Part shown: positions 9,804 to 18,669 of the stretch, in pieces
Numbering within the stretch: position 1 is the stretch's first letter
How the letters are laid out: every line of letters begins with the position of its first letter
NCBI RefSeq assembly: GCF_027270315.1
Contig: NZ_CP114413.1
Span: 5,828,001-5,892,000, forward strand
Length of the DNA stretch: 64,000 nt
Source: Streptomyces cinnabarinus
Lineage (GTDB): Bacteria > Actinomycetota > Actinomycetes > Streptomycetales > Streptomycetaceae
Direction of reading: 5' to 3'
Position numbers and translations under genes: made by a program
The notes under the pieces: generated by a model
Seen by the model: the letters and a program-made list of their open reading frames with translations, nothing else
What the model was told of the DNA's origin: nothing
The model's database searches: none

Positions 9804-11960
9804 TTGAGTCGTGAAACTGACAGTCCGTCCTCCGGGCCCAACGGGCGCGGCGGAGCCGCATACCCTTCGGGCACGCCGCCGTACGGGACCCCCGCGGTTC
9901 CCGACGCCGGTCCGGATGCGGGCGGTTCGGCCGCGCGGCCGGAGGAACGCAAGACCGAGACCACGCTGACCACCCGGATCCGGATCAACATCCCCGGATC
10001 CCGGCCCATTCCGCCGGTCGTCGTGCGCAAGCCCGTCGGGGACTCCGGCAGCTCCGAGCGCGGCACCGAGCCGGAGGCCCCCGCCGCCCCCGCGGCGCGT
10101 GCCCCCGAGCCGCCCGCCGAGCCCGCGGCCCCGGTTGCCGGGGACAAGCCGGCGAGCGAGTGGTTCGCCCCGCGCAAGTCCTCGGCCCCCAAGGCCGGTC
10201 AGGGCGGCGGCCAGAGCAACGCGGCCGGTACGTCCGGAGGTTCGGGCGCGGCGCCCTCCGCTCCGCGTCCCGCCGTCGGTGCGACGCCCTCCGCTCCCCG
10301 TCCCGGCGGGGTCACCGGTGCCATGAACGCGCAGGGCGGCCCCCGTCCCGGCGGCACCAACGGCTCCGGTCTGCCGGGCGCGACCGGCGGACCCGTGGCG
10401 CCCGGACACGGCGGCGGCACCGGCTCCTTCGACGTGACCGAGGCGCTGGCCGCGGGCCCGCGCGGCGGCGGCCCCCGCCCCGGCGACGAACCGCGCCGCG
10501 ACGAGCTGCCGTACTTCTCCGACAACGGCCAGCACGGCTACGCCGGCCAGGGCGCCCCCGGCGGCCCGAACGGCGGCCCCGCGGTGCCGGGCGGCTTCAA
10601 CGGCCCCGGCGGACCCGGCGGCACCGGCCCGATCGGCGGACCGCACGGCCCCGCGGGCCCCACCACCGGCCCCGTCACCGGCGACGGCCCCGTGGTGCCC
10701 CCGGTCAGCGGCGGCCCCGGGCCGGCCATGGGCGCCCCCGGCATGCACGCCCCCGGCGGCGGCCTGAGCGACGACACCGCGATCCTCACCCCGCAGAAGC
10801 CGGCCCCCGAACCGGGCACCCCCGGCTACGGCAACCCCGCGGACAACGTCTCCGGGCACACCGTCACCAGCGGTATCCCCGTCGTCCCGCCCGCCGCCCA
10901 GAACGCCCGGTTCGCTCCGGGCACGCACACCGACGGCCCGCTGCCGCACACGCCTCCGAGGCTGCCCGAGCCCGTCGCCCAGCCCGCGCCCGCGGCCCCC
11001 GCGCCGAAGAAAAGGAAGGGCCGCGGCAAGGGGGGCCTGCTCATCGGCGGTGCGGTCGTCCTGGCCGGCGGCGTCTACGGCGCGGGCCTGCTGCTGAACC
11101 ACTCCGACGTGCCCAAGGGCACCACCGTGCTCGGCGTCGACATCGGCGGCGGCACCCGTGACGACGCCGTGCAGAAGCTCGACGACGCCTTCGGGGACCG
11201 CGTCAACAAGGAACTGAAGCTGACGGTGGCCGGCAAGACCGTCACCCTCAAGCCGGACCAGGCGGGGCTCCAGCTCGACGCCGCGGCCACGGCCAGCGAG
11301 GCGGCGCAGAGCGACTACAACCCGGTCTCCGTGGTCGGCTCGCTCTTCGGGCAGGAGCGTGTGGTCGAGCCGGTCATGCCGGTCGACGAGGAGAAGCTGG
11401 CGGCCGCCCTGGAGAACGCCGCGGGCGGCTCGGGATCGGTGACCGACGGCACCATCAAGTTCGAGTCGGGCAAGGCGGTCGCCGTCTACGGCAAGGCCGG
11501 CAAGGGCATCGACGCCGCCGGGTCGACCGGCGCGGTCGAGGAGGCCTACCGCACCCAGGTGGAGACCGGCACCGCCCCGGCCGTGGCGGTGGCGACCACC
11601 ACCAAGCAGCCGACGATCTCCGACGACGAGGTCGACCGGATGATGAAGGAGTTCGCGGAGCCCGCGATGTCCGCCCTGGCCACCGTGCAGACGGACGCGG
11701 CGCACAGCATCAACTTCGGCCCCGTGTCCCTGCCGAACATCCTCGGCGTCAAGGCCGTCGACGGAAAGCTCGTCGACACCTACGACCTCGACGCGCTCAA
11801 GGAGGCCTACGGCACCACCTTCGACGGCGTCCTGATCACCCGGGGCACCGGCAAGAAGACCGCCGTCACCCCCGAGGACGTCGTCTCCGCGCTGCGTCAG
11901 GCGCTGCGCGGCAAGAGCACCGGCGACCGCACCGCGGTCATCGACACCACCCCGAACTGA
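9804..11960 (+). CDS. YoaR-like envelope protein with long Gly/Pro N-terminus
   Basis: 718-residue protein of three parts. Residues 1-400 are low-complexity (Gly, Pro, Ala), probably disordered and cytoplasmic. Residues about 405-430 form one membrane helix preceded by a basic anchor ('KKRKGRGKGGLLIGGAVVL'). The outer part (about 440-718) resembles the putative peptidoglycan-binding YoaR/PG_binding_4 domains found with VanW ('VLGVDIGGGTRDDAVQKL', then 'VAGKTVTLKPDQAGL'). No VanW domain follows. The TTG at 9804 is the start used here; it has a GGGAGA site 7 nt upstream and begins 'MSRETDSPSSGPN'. The likely role is at the cell wall, inferred from domain only. Confidence 0.8.
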   Translation: MSRETDSPSSGPNGRGGAAYPSGTPPYGTPAVPDAGPDAGGSAARPEERKTETTLTTRIRINIPGSRPIPPVVVRKPVGDSGSSERGTEPEAPAAPAARAPEPPAEPAAPVAGDKPASEWFAPRKSSAPKAGQGGGQSNAAGTSGGSGAAPSAPRPAVGATPSAPRPGGVTGAMNAQGGPRPGGTNGSGLPGATGGPVAPGHGGGTGSFDVTEALAAGPRGGGPRPGDEPRRDELPYFSDNGQHGYAGQGAPGGPNGGPAVPGGFNGPGGPGGTGPIGGPHGPAGPTTGPVTGDGPVVPPVSGGPGPAMGAPGMHAPGGGLSDDTAILTPQKPAPEPGTPGYGNPADNVSGHTVTSGIPVVPPAAQNARFAPGTHTDGPLPHTPPRLPEPVAQPAPAAPAPKKRKGRGKGGLLIGGAVVLAGGVYGAGLLLNHSDVPKGTTVLGVDIGGGTRDDAVQKLDDAFGDRVNKELKLTVAGKTVTLKPDQAGLQLDAAATASEAAQSDYNPVSVVGSLFGQERVVEPVMPVDEEKLAAALENAAGGSGSVTDGTIKFESGKAVAVYGKAGKGIDAAGSTGAVEEAYRTQVETGTAPAVAVATTTKQPTISDDEVDRMMKEFAEPAMSALATVQTDAAHSINFGPVSLPNILGVKAVDGKLVDTYDLDALKEAYGTTFDGVLITRGTGKKTAVTPEDVVSALRQALRGKSTGDRTAVIDTTPN

Positions 11961-11966
11961 GCCGCC

Positions 11967-12002
11967 CGGAGTGCCGTACGGCCTCGGCCGTCCGGCACTC
12001 CG
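11967..12002. terminator. Bidirectional terminator between convergent genes
   Basis: Outer 10-bp perfect stem (CGGAGTGCCG, 11967-11976, with 11993-12002), then a single T/C mismatch and an inner 5-bp stem closed by a CTCG loop. It lies between the YoaR-like gene and the convergent SirB1-like gene. Confidence 0.75.
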
Positions 12003-12011
12003 GTCACCGCC

Positions 12012-12863
12012 TCAGTTCAGCATCGCCCGCGCCGCCCGCGCCTGCTGCCGTACCCGGCCCGCGGCGGGGGCGTCGACCGTCTCCACCACCTCCGCGTACG
12101 CCTCCAGCTCCGCCGCGCCGGTCAGGAAGTCGCCGCGCTGCACCAGCAGCTGCGCCCGCTCGTAGCGCAGCCTGGCCGGATGCGAGGGCAGCAGCAGCGC
12201 CAGCTCGACCGCCCACAGCGCCACGTCCGAGCGCTCCGGCCGGGCCGCGGCCCAGGCCCGGATGTTGTTGAGGATCCGCGAGACGACCTCCAGCGGCGTC
12301 GCCGGCACCAGCATCGACGGATCCAGCGCGGCCCCCGTGGCGCCCGCCACCAGCAGCTCGGCGTCGGCCCCCGTGAGCGCCCGGCCGCCGTTGAACGGAT
12401 CGGCCAGCACCTGCTCGCCCGGCTCCCCGAACCCGACCACGAAGTGCCCCGGCAGAGCCACCCCGTACACCGGCGCCCCCGCCCTGCGGGCCACCTCCAT
12501 CCACACCACCGACAGCAGGATCGGCAGCCCGCGCCCGCGCCGCAGCACCTCGTGCAGCAGCGAGGACTCCAGCCGCTGGTAGTCACCCGGCGCGCCCCGG
12601 AAACCGATCCGGTCGCCGAGGAGTTCGCGCAGGGCAACGGCCCAGGCCCGCGGCCCGCCGGGCCGGAACGGCAGCAGCCCCGCCAGCCGGTCCAGCTCCA
12701 TCTGGGCCGCGTCCATGCCCGCCTCGTCCAGCGTGCCGTCCGCCTCGGCGCACAGCAGCAGACAGAGCGTCGACAGATCGGGCCGCTCGCAGCGGGCCTC
12801 CTCGGCGAACCGGCGGCGCAGTTCGAGCGAACGTTCGGGCGGCGGGGGGTAGGGGGGACGCAT
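12012..12863 (-). CDS. SirB1-like transglutaminase-fold protein
   Basis: Member of the SirB1/Transglut_core2 family, 283 residues. The central domain has the transglutaminase-like pattern with 'GRGLPILLSVVWMEVARRAG' and the following 'VALPGHFVVGF' and 'VLADPFNGGRAL', which contain the His and Asp of the fold. The canonical catalytic Cys is absent, as usual in this family. The C-terminal third is helical and TPR-like. Biochemical role unknown. ATG 12863 ('MRPPYPPPPERS') is preferred because GAGAGGG lies 12 nt upstream; a GTG at 12884 would add seven residues. The gene follows the GNAT gene on the same strand within 10-30 nt, so they are probably cotranscribed. Confidence 0.82.
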   Translation of the reverse strand: MRPPYPPPPERSLELRRRFAEEARCERPDLSTLCLLLCAEADGTLDEAGMDAAQMELDRLAGLLPFRPGGPRAWAVALRELLGDRIGFRGAPGDYQRLESSLLHEVLRRGRGLPILLSVVWMEVARRAGAPVYGVALPGHFVVGFGEPGEQVLADPFNGGRALTGADAELLVAGATGAALDPSMLVPATPLEVVSRILNNIRAWAAARPERSDVALWAVELALLLPSHPARLRYERAQLLVQRGDFLTGAAELEAYAEVVETVDAPAAGRVRQQARAARAMLN

Positions 12864-12893
12864 AGCAGGCTCGTGCCCTCTCACGGCGATCGG

Positions 12894-13916
12894 TTACCGG
12901 TCCGAGCCGGAGTTCCCCGGCTCGCTGTCGGGCTCGCGGTAGTGGTGGTACGCGTGATGCGCGGAGAAACCGTTCCCCGCGTACAGCGCCCGCGCCGCCG
13001 CGTTGTCCGTCTCGACCTGGAGCCAGGCCGCCGACGCCCCCTCGTCCAGGGCGCGTGCGGCCAGCGCGGCCATGACGGCGGAGGCCAGCCCCCGGCGCCG
13101 CAGCGCCGGATCGACCTCGACGGCGGCGAAGCCGGCCCAGCGGCCGTCGACCACGCACCGCCCGATGGCCGCGGGCACCTCGCCGTCCCCGGGAACCGTC
13201 GCGAACCACACCGAAGGGCCGCTGCCCAGCACCTTCAGGGCCACCTCGCCGAGCCCCTTGCGCTGGTAGCGGGCCAGCCACGCCTCGTCCGCCGCCCGGG
13301 ACAGCACCACACCGGCGGGCTCCTCGCGGTCGGCGAGCGGGGCCAGCGCCCCGATCCACAGCTCGGCGGAGACCTCACGTGTCCAGCCCCGCCGCTCCAG
13401 CTCGGCGCAGAGCAGCTCCTGGGTGCCCTCCGCGCCGGTCGCGGTCTGGACGTAGGCGGGCAGCCCGCGCTCGCCGTACCAGCTCCGTACGGCGGCCAGG
13501 GCCTCGTCGAGGGGCATCCCGGGTTCGCCCAGCGGGAGCACCGAGTTCGCGCGGCGGGTGAATCCGGCGGCGGCGCGCAGCTCCCACTCGCCGAGCCGCT
13601 CGCTCTCCACCGGCCGCCACGCGCGCGTGGTGATGTGCGCCAGTTCCGCGTACGAGGCGGCGGGTCCCCTGCGGCGGGCCGGGGCGCTCGGCACGACCTT
13701 GCCCGCGACCAGCGACGATTCCGCGATACGGACGGTTTCGCCGGTCTTCCGTGTGATCAGCAGCACACCGGCGTCCCATGATGCGAGAACACCCACCGTG
13801 TCGGTGAACTTCTCACCCTCGCGCGGGGGATCGTTCAGGCGTCGTACGGAGACCCGTTTACCCACGTCAGCAGCGGTGATACGGACCTCAAGGCGCCCCG
13901 TCGCAGAGATTTCCAC
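12894..13916 (-). CDS. GNAT-family N-acetyltransferase with N-terminal SH3-like extension
   Basis: 340-residue two-part protein. The first 90 residues ('VRITAADVGKRVSVRRL') form a beta-rich, SH3-like module also seen in other actinobacterial acetyltransferases. The rest carries two GNAT-like halves, of which the C-terminal one is clear: 'VEVDPALRRRGLASAVMAAL' (acetyl-CoA loop R/Q-x-x-G-x-A) and 'ETDNAAARALYAGNGF'. It transfers acetyl from acetyl-CoA to an unknown acceptor. The terminal tail 'YREPDSEPGNSGSDR' is hydrophilic. ATG 13916 begins 'MEISATGRLEV'. Divergent from fdxA. Confidence 0.88.
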   Translation of the reverse strand: MEISATGRLEVRITAADVGKRVSVRRLNDPPREGEKFTDTVGVLASWDAGVLLITRKTGETVRIAESSLVAGKVVPSAPARRRGPAASYAELAHITTRAWRPVESERLGEWELRAAAGFTRRANSVLPLGEPGMPLDEALAAVRSWYGERGLPAYVQTATGAEGTQELLCAELERRGWTREVSAELWIGALAPLADREEPAGVVLSRAADEAWLARYQRKGLGEVALKVLGSGPSVWFATVPGDGEVPAAIGRCVVDGRWAGFAAVEVDPALRRRGLASAVMAALAARALDEGASAAWLQVETDNAAARALYAGNGFSAHHAYHHYREPDSEPGNSGSDR

Positions 13917-14056
13917 AGGTCAGTTCACCCCTCCTGTTCGGATCATGCCCAGGAACGGAGATACTAGGGGCGGGCATCGACGACGCCGCGCTCCCGCGCG
14001 CCAGGCGGCGGAGCCTGTGGAGGCCCGCCAGCGCCCTATCGAGGAGGAACGACAGC

Positions 14057-14377
14057 GTGACCTACGTCATCGCGCAGCCTTGTGTCGACGTCAAGGACAA
14101 GGCGTGCATCGAGGAGTGCCCGGTCGATTGCATCTACGAGGGCTCCCGGTCCTTGTACATCCACCCGGACGAATGCGTCGACTGTGGTGCCTGTGAGCCG
14201 GTCTGCCCGGTCGAGGCGATCTTCTACGAGGACGACGTGCCGGAGGAGTGGAAGGACTACTACAAGGCCAATGTCGAGTTCTTCGATGAGCTCGGCTCTC
14301 CCGGCGGCGCCAGCAAGCTGGGCCTGATCGAGCGCGACCACCCCTTCGTCGCCGCGCTCCCGCCGCAGGCCGAGTAA
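14057..14377 (+). CDS. fdxA: Seven-iron ferredoxin FdxA/FdxC
   Basis: Low-potential electron carrier with one [3Fe-4S] and one [4Fe-4S] cluster, 106 residues. The cluster ligands are in 'CVDVKDKACIEECPVDC' and 'CVDCGACEPVCP', separated by 'IYEGSRSLYIHPDE', a textbook Azotobacter-type 7Fe pattern. The start is GTG 14057 ('MTYVIAQPCVDV'), supported by GAGGAGGAACG 6-10 nt upstream. It usually serves cytochrome P450s or other reductases; the partner is unknown here. It precedes dapC, as fdxC precedes dapC in M. tuberculosis, and a very long hairpin follows it. Confidence 0.95.
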   Translation: MTYVIAQPCVDVKDKACIEECPVDCIYEGSRSLYIHPDECVDCGACEPVCPVEAIFYEDDVPEEWKDYYKANVEFFDELGSPGGASKLGLIERDHPFVAALPPQAE

Positions 14378-14405
14378 TCACGTAAGCGGCCCGCACAGCT
14401 GTGCC

Positions 14406-14457
14406 GCCTCGGTCCCGCACGGCCTGATCGCCCTCGATCGCCGTGCGGGGCCGAGGC
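14406..14457 (+). terminator. Long terminator hairpin after fdxA
   Basis: 18-bp stem with one G-U pair (arms 14406-14423 and 14440-14457), with an extra inner GATCG/CGATC pairing. It ends 36 nt before the dapC start, separating fdxA from dapC. Confidence 0.78.
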
Positions 14458-14493
14458 GTTTGCCGTACGGACGAGAAAGTGAGCGAGATCCCC

Positions 14494-15612
14494 GTGTCCG
14501 CAGTCTCCGACCGTCTCCCCACCTTTCCCTGGGACAAGCTGGCGCCGTACAAAGCGACGGCGGCCGCGCATCCCGGCGGCATCGTCGACCTCTCGGTCGG
14601 CACCCCGGTCGACCCGGTCCCCGAGCTGATCCAGAAAGCGCTGATCGCGGCGGCCGACTCGCCGGGCTATCCGACGGTCTGGGGCACGCCGGAGCTGCGT
14701 GACGCGATCACGGGCTGGGTGGAGCGCCGCCTGGGCGCCCGCGGGGTGACCCACCGGCACGTCCTGCCGATCGTCGGCTCCAAGGAACTCGTCGCCTGGC
14801 TCCCCACCCAGCTGGGCCTCGGCCCCGGCGACCGCGTCGCCTACCCCCGCCTGGCCTACCCGACCTACGAGGTCGGCGCCCGCCTGGCCCGCGCCGAGTA
14901 CGAGGTCTACGACACTGAGACATTTGCGGCTACCGCCGCGGGGACCGAGCTGGACCCCGAGGGCCTGAAGCTCCTCTGGCTCAACTCCCCGTCCAACCCC
15001 ACGGGCAAGGTGCTGTCCAAGGAGGAGCTGACGAGGATCGTCGCCTGGGCCCGCGCGCACGGCGTCCTGCTCTTCTCGGACGAGTGCTACCTGGAGCTGG
15101 GCTGGGACGCCGACCCGGTCTCGGTGCTGCACCCGGACGTCAACGGCGGCTCCTACGAGGGGATCGTGGCCGTCCACTCCCTCTCCAAGCGCTCCAACCT
15201 CGCGGGCTACCGCGCGGCCTTCCTCGCGGGCGACCCGGAGGTCCTCGCCCCGCTGCTGGAGATCCGCAAGCACGGCGGCATGATGACCTCGGCGCCGACC
15301 CAGGCGGCCGTGATCGCGGCCCTCGGCGACGACGAGCACGTCCGTGTCCAGCGCGAGCGCTACGCGGCCCGTCGCGACGCCCTGCGCACCGCCCTGGTGA
15401 ATCACGGCTTCCGCATCGAGCACAGCGAGGCCAGCCTCTACCTGTGGGCCACCCGGTCCGAGTCCTGCTGGGACACCGTGGCCCACCTGGCCGACCTGGG
15501 CGTCCTGGTGGCCCCGGGCGACTTCTACGGCGAGGCGGGCGAGCGGTACGTGCGGGTGGCGTTCACGGCGACCGACGAACGCGTCCAGGAGGCCGTACGG
15601 CGGCTGGCCTGA
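14494..15612 (+). CDS. dapC: Succinyldiaminopimelate transaminase DapC
   Basis: PLP-dependent class I/II aminotransferase that converts N-succinyl-2-amino-6-ketopimelate to N-succinyl-LL-diaminopimelate for lysine and peptidoglycan. The 372-residue protein has the PLP-binding Lys in 'SLSKRSNLAGYR' (K232), the cofactor pocket 'NSPSNPTGKVL', and the carboxylate-binding Arg in 'YVRVAFTATDE'. The start is GTG 14494 ('MSAVSDRLPTFPWDKL'), chosen by family alignment; a GTG at 14479 or 14443 is possible, but the latter is inside the terminator hairpin. dapE, the next step, lies about 2 kb downstream. Confidence 0.93.
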   Translation: MSAVSDRLPTFPWDKLAPYKATAAAHPGGIVDLSVGTPVDPVPELIQKALIAAADSPGYPTVWGTPELRDAITGWVERRLGARGVTHRHVLPIVGSKELVAWLPTQLGLGPGDRVAYPRLAYPTYEVGARLARAEYEVYDTETFAATAAGTELDPEGLKLLWLNSPSNPTGKVLSKEELTRIVAWARAHGVLLFSDECYLELGWDADPVSVLHPDVNGGSYEGIVAVHSLSKRSNLAGYRAAFLAGDPEVLAPLLEIRKHGGMMTSAPTQAAVIAALGDDEHVRVQRERYAARRDALRTALVNHGFRIEHSEASLYLWATRSESCWDTVAHLADLGVLVAPGDFYGEAGERYVRVAFTATDERVQEAVRRLA

Positions 15613-15630
15613 GCCAGGGACGTGCAGAAA

Positions 15631-15672
15631 CGCCGAAGGGGCCCAGGAAGGAAATCCTGGGCCCCTTCGGCG
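15631..15672. terminator. 18-bp perfect terminator hairpin
   Basis: Arms 15631-15648 and 15655-15672 are exact reverse complements around a 6-nt loop. The hairpin lies between dapC and the convergent secreted-protein gene. Confidence 0.8.
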
Positions 15673-15686
15673 TGCGAGCCGGGTGA

Positions 15687-16142
15687 TCAGCCTCCGAGGG
15701 GCAGGCTCCCCCCGACCGGCAGGGAGTCCGCCGCGGGCAGCCCGCCCTTGGTCAGGGACTCGGTCGGCAGACCGCCCTTGGCCGCGGTGGACGTGGTGTC
15801 GCCCAGGATGTCCCCGGCCGAACCGGCGGCGTCACCGGCGGTCTTCTGCGCGGCGGGCGCGGCCTTCTTGACCGCCTTGCCACTGGTCTTGCCCGCGGCC
15901 GGCACCGACTTCTTGACCGCCTTGCTGCCGGTTTCGCCCGCGAGCCCGGTGACGTTCTGCGCCGCACCGTCGACCGTGTTGCCCACGCTCGCACCGTCCA
16001 GGGCGGTCAGACCGCCGAGGTTCGGGGTGGCGGGCAGTTCCGGGGCCGCGCTGGCGGAGCCGGCCGCACCGACCCCGGCGGCCGCTCCCGCAGCGACGAG
16101 CAGCGCGGCACGGGCGATCCGGCGGGTCAGGGGGAGGGTCAT
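15687..16142 (-). CDS. Small secreted Ala/Gly/Lys-rich protein
   Basis: 151-residue exported protein of unknown function. A clear Sec signal peptide spans about residues 1-32: basic 'MTLPLTRRIARA', a hydrophobic core 'ALLVAAGAAAGVGAAG' and a cleavage site after 'SASA'. The mature part is low-complexity with repeated 'KAVKKSVPAAGKT' and 'KAVKKAAPAAQKT' units, then 'GGLPTESLTKGGLPAADSL' repeats. No catalytic motif is visible. It may be a cell-wall-associated or matrix protein, by composition only. It has its own upstream region (16143-16455). Confidence 0.8.
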   Translation of the reverse strand: MTLPLTRRIARAALLVAAGAAAGVGAAGSASAAPELPATPNLGGLTALDGASVGNTVDGAAQNVTGLAGETGSKAVKKSVPAAGKTSGKAVKKAAPAAQKTAGDAAGSAGDILGDTTSTAAKGGLPTESLTKGGLPAADSLPVGGSLPLGG

Positions 16143-16455
16143 GATGCTCCTTCGACGGGGGTGTGTGGTGAGGACGGTGAACTGTCCCGACCGGACTTGA
16201 TCTCCGGCCTCGGACGCAGTGACTACCGCTCGAAGTCCGCGAAGGTTGCGGCGGAGTAACGTAAAGAGTTGGTAATGCGTCGCATTATCTGTTGTGGATA
16301 AAAACGGGCAAAGAATCCGAGAACGGAAAGTCTGCCGAATCCTTACAGCCCTTTGTTCTCAAGGGTTCCGCGGGATTCGAGCTCCCCCGCATCGAAAGTC
16401 CGGGGCAGCGTGGACCTCCGTCATCCGCGGTAACCCGTGCGAATGACTTCCCGCA
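16143..16455 (-). other. AT-richer intergenic region, probable promoter of the secreted-protein gene
   Basis: 313 bp without a gene. The stretch around 16255-16350 is markedly richer in A/T than its surroundings (for example GTAACGTAAAGAG and GGATAAAAACGG), which fits an upstream regulatory region for 15687-16142. I found no convincing consensus promoter, hairpin or small ORF. Confidence 0.4.
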
Positions 16456-17400
16456 CTAGTGGGCGGTCACGATACGGACGGACCCCGTGCCCTTCTCCGC
16501 ACCCGCGGCGCCCTCGGTGCCGATCGGACGCCACTGGCTGTCCGTGTTCCCGGCCGTCCACTCCCGGCCCGCGTACGACACCCGCTCAAGGCGCAGGGCG
16601 GAGGCGTTGGCCACGGCCCAGTGCGCGAGCTGCCAGCCGCGCTGAGCCCCCTCGGCGACCGGCAGGGTCAGCGTGCGCCCGTCGCTCCCGGCGCGCGGGG
16701 CGGCGGAGGGCGTGGCCGCGCCGTCGACCACGGCGCCGGCGGGCTCCAGGGCGTCCCGTCCGAAGTCCCGCGCGAGCGCGGTCCGCACCGGGTCGGTCCC
16801 CGTGACCGGGGTGGTGCCCGGACGCCCCTCGCAGGTCAGCGTGGCCGCCGAACGACCGGTCAGGGCATCGGCGAGCAACGTGGCGTCCGGCTCGTGCTTG
16901 GCGTACGCGTCCGGGTAGCCGCTGCGCTGCACGCGCTGCGCGGCGACCGTGAGCGGCAGCTTCGTGTAGTCCTCCACCTTGACCAGGTGGTCGTAGAAGA
17001 TCCCCGCCGAGTAGGTCGGGTCCATGATCTCCTTCTCGGTGCCCCAGCCCTGCGAGGGCCGCTGCTGGAACAGGCCCAGCGAGTCCCGGTCGCCATGCTC
17101 GATGTTGCGCAGCGCGGACTCCTGGAGCGCGGTCGCCAGGGCTATGGTCACCGCCCGCTCGGGCAGGTCCCGCCCGGTGCCGACGGCGGCGATCGTCGCC
17201 GCGTTCACGGCCTGCTCCGGCGAGAACTCGTACACCGCCGCGTCGTCGTCGCCCGAGACGACCTTGCAGCCCGGCGCTCCCGCGCCTCCGGTGACGTACT
17301 GCACCACGAGATAGCCCGCCACCGCGAGCAGGACCACGAAGGCCGCCCCGAAACGGAAGAGGCGGCCACGGCGTCTGGGAGTGGGGGACAGCTCTGGCAC
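16456..17400 (-). CDS. Membrane-anchored lysozyme-like/transglycosylase-like protein
   Basis: 314-residue protein with a basic N-terminus ('PTPRRRGRLFRFG'), a single membrane helix at about 17-35, and an extracellular domain. The segment 'ALATALQESALRNIEHGD' followed by 'SLGLFQQRPSQGWG' is the actinobacterial lytic-transglycosylase-like signature, with the first Glu as probable catalytic acid. Such proteins are often mislabelled heavy-metal transporters in databases. Two Cys (in 'PGCKVVSG' and 'TLTCEG') may form a disulfide. It probably acts on peptidoglycan (inference). Divergent from dapE, which lies 83 nt away. Confidence 0.78.
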   Translation of the reverse strand: MPELSPTPRRRGRLFRFGAAFVVLLAVAGYLVVQYVTGGAGAPGCKVVSGDDDAAVYEFSPEQAVNAATIAAVGTGRDLPERAVTIALATALQESALRNIEHGDRDSLGLFQQRPSQGWGTEKEIMDPTYSAGIFYDHLVKVEDYTKLPLTVAAQRVQRSGYPDAYAKHEPDATLLADALTGRSAATLTCEGRPGTTPVTGTDPVRTALARDFGRDALEPAGAVVDGAATPSAAPRAGSDGRTLTLPVAEGAQRGWQLAHWAVANASALRLERVSYAGREWTAGNTDSQWRPIGTEGAAGAEKGTGSVRIVTAH

Positions 17401-17448
17401 GCGTCCAAGGTACTGGAGAGTAAGGCGGCCATCGAGATCGGTGCGAAA

Positions 17449-17476
17449 ACTGATCCGACGACCGGGACGCTAGGGT
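17449..17476 (+). promoter_or_regulatory. Putative promoter of dapE
   Basis: CTGATC (17449-17454), 16 nt, TAGGGT (17471-17476), then 7 nt to ATG 17484. This is the same -10 hexamer and spacing as at mshB. GGAG lies within the 7 nt, so either leaderless or SD-led initiation is possible. Confidence 0.45.
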
Positions 17477-17483
17477 CGGAGCC

Positions 17484-18563
17484 ATGCCCGACACGCCGCT
17501 TGACCTCACGCTGGACGCCGCGCTGCTGACCGCGCGGCTCGTCGACTTCCCCTCCGAGAGCGGTGCCGAGAAGCCCCTCGCGGACGCGATCGAGACCGCC
17601 CTGCGGGCCCTGCCGCACCTCACCGTCGACCGGTACGGCAACAACATCGTGGCGCGCACCGACCTCGGCCGCGCCGAGCGCGTGATCCTCGCCGGCCACA
17701 TCGACACCGTCCCCATCGCGGAGAACGTCCCCTCCCGGCTGGACGAGGACGGCGTCCTGTGGGGCTGCGGCACCTGCGACATGAAGTCCGGCGTCGCGGT
17801 ACAGCTGCGCATCGCCGCGACCGTCCCCGCCCCCAACCGCGACCTGACCTTCGTCTTCTACGACAACGAAGAGGTCGCCGCACACCTCAACGGTCTGCGT
17901 CATGTGGCCGAGGCACACCCCGAGTGGCTGGCCGGGGACTTCGCGGTGCTGCTGGAGCCCTCCGACGGCCAGGTCGAGGGCGGCTGCCAGGGCACCCTGC
18001 GGGTCCTGCTGAGGACCAAGGGCGAGCGGGCGCACTCGGCGCGCGGCTGGATGGGCTCCAACGCGATCCACGCGGCCGCCCCGATCCTGGCCCGCCTCGC
18101 CTCGTACGAACCCCGCCGGCCGGTGATCGACGGCCTGGAGTACCGGGAGGGCCTGAACGCGGTGGGCATCTCGGGCGGTGTGGCGGGCAACGTCATCCCC
18201 GACGAGTGCGTCGTGACGGTCAACTTCCGCTACGCCCCCGACCGTACGGAGGAGGAGGCGCTGGCCCATGTCCACGAGGTGTTCGCGGACTGCGGGGTCG
18301 AGGAGTTCGTGGTCGACGACCACAGCCCCGGGGCGCTGCCCGGCCTCTCCCACCCGGCGGCCGCGGCCTTCATCGAGGCGGTGGGCGGGACCCCGATGCC
18401 GAAGTACGGCTGGACGGACGTGTCCCGCTTCTCCGCCCTCGGCGTCCCCGCGGTCAACTACGGCCCCGGCAACCCGCACCTGGCGCACAAGCGGGACGAG
18501 CGGGTGGAGACGGCGAAGATCCTGGCGGGCGAGGAGCGTCTGCGGGCCTGGCTGACGGCGTAG
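17484..18563 (+). CDS. dapE: Succinyl-diaminopimelate desuccinylase DapE
   Basis: M20-family metallopeptidase that hydrolyses N-succinyl-LL-diaminopimelate to LL-diaminopimelate, feeding lysine and cell-wall synthesis. It has 359 residues. Metal ligands and the catalytic base are visible: 'AGHIDTVP' (H72, D74), 'GCGTCDMKSG' (bridging Asp about 99) and 'YDNEEVAA' (E129, E130); the last His is in 'NPHLAHKRDE'. The dimerisation domain sits in the middle ('GERAHSARGWMG'). The ATG start has GGAG 3 nt upstream. Followed by a terminator and then the LOG gene, the same order as in M. tuberculosis. Confidence 0.95.
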   Translation: MPDTPLDLTLDAALLTARLVDFPSESGAEKPLADAIETALRALPHLTVDRYGNNIVARTDLGRAERVILAGHIDTVPIAENVPSRLDEDGVLWGCGTCDMKSGVAVQLRIAATVPAPNRDLTFVFYDNEEVAAHLNGLRHVAEAHPEWLAGDFAVLLEPSDGQVEGGCQGTLRVLLRTKGERAHSARGWMGSNAIHAAAPILARLASYEPRRPVIDGLEYREGLNAVGISGGVAGNVIPDECVVTVNFRYAPDRTEEEALAHVHEVFADCGVEEFVVDDHSPGALPGLSHPAAAAFIEAVGGTPMPKYGWTDVSRFSALGVPAVNYGPGNPHLAHKRDERVETAKILAGEERLRAWLTA

Positions 18564-18579
18564 CACGACTCGCTGCGGT

Positions 18580-18610
18580 GGGGGGACACCGGACATACCG
18601 ATGTCCCCCC
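18580..18610 (+). terminator. Terminator hairpin after dapE
   Basis: 9-bp perfect stem GGGGGGACA (18580-18588) pairing with 18602-18610 around a 13-nt loop, 17 nt after the dapE stop. Confidence 0.65.
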
Positions 18611-18669
18611 TCCGTAACCCGCGTAGATCTACGCTGAGGTGGAACGAACGCAAGACGGAGGGAGCGCAC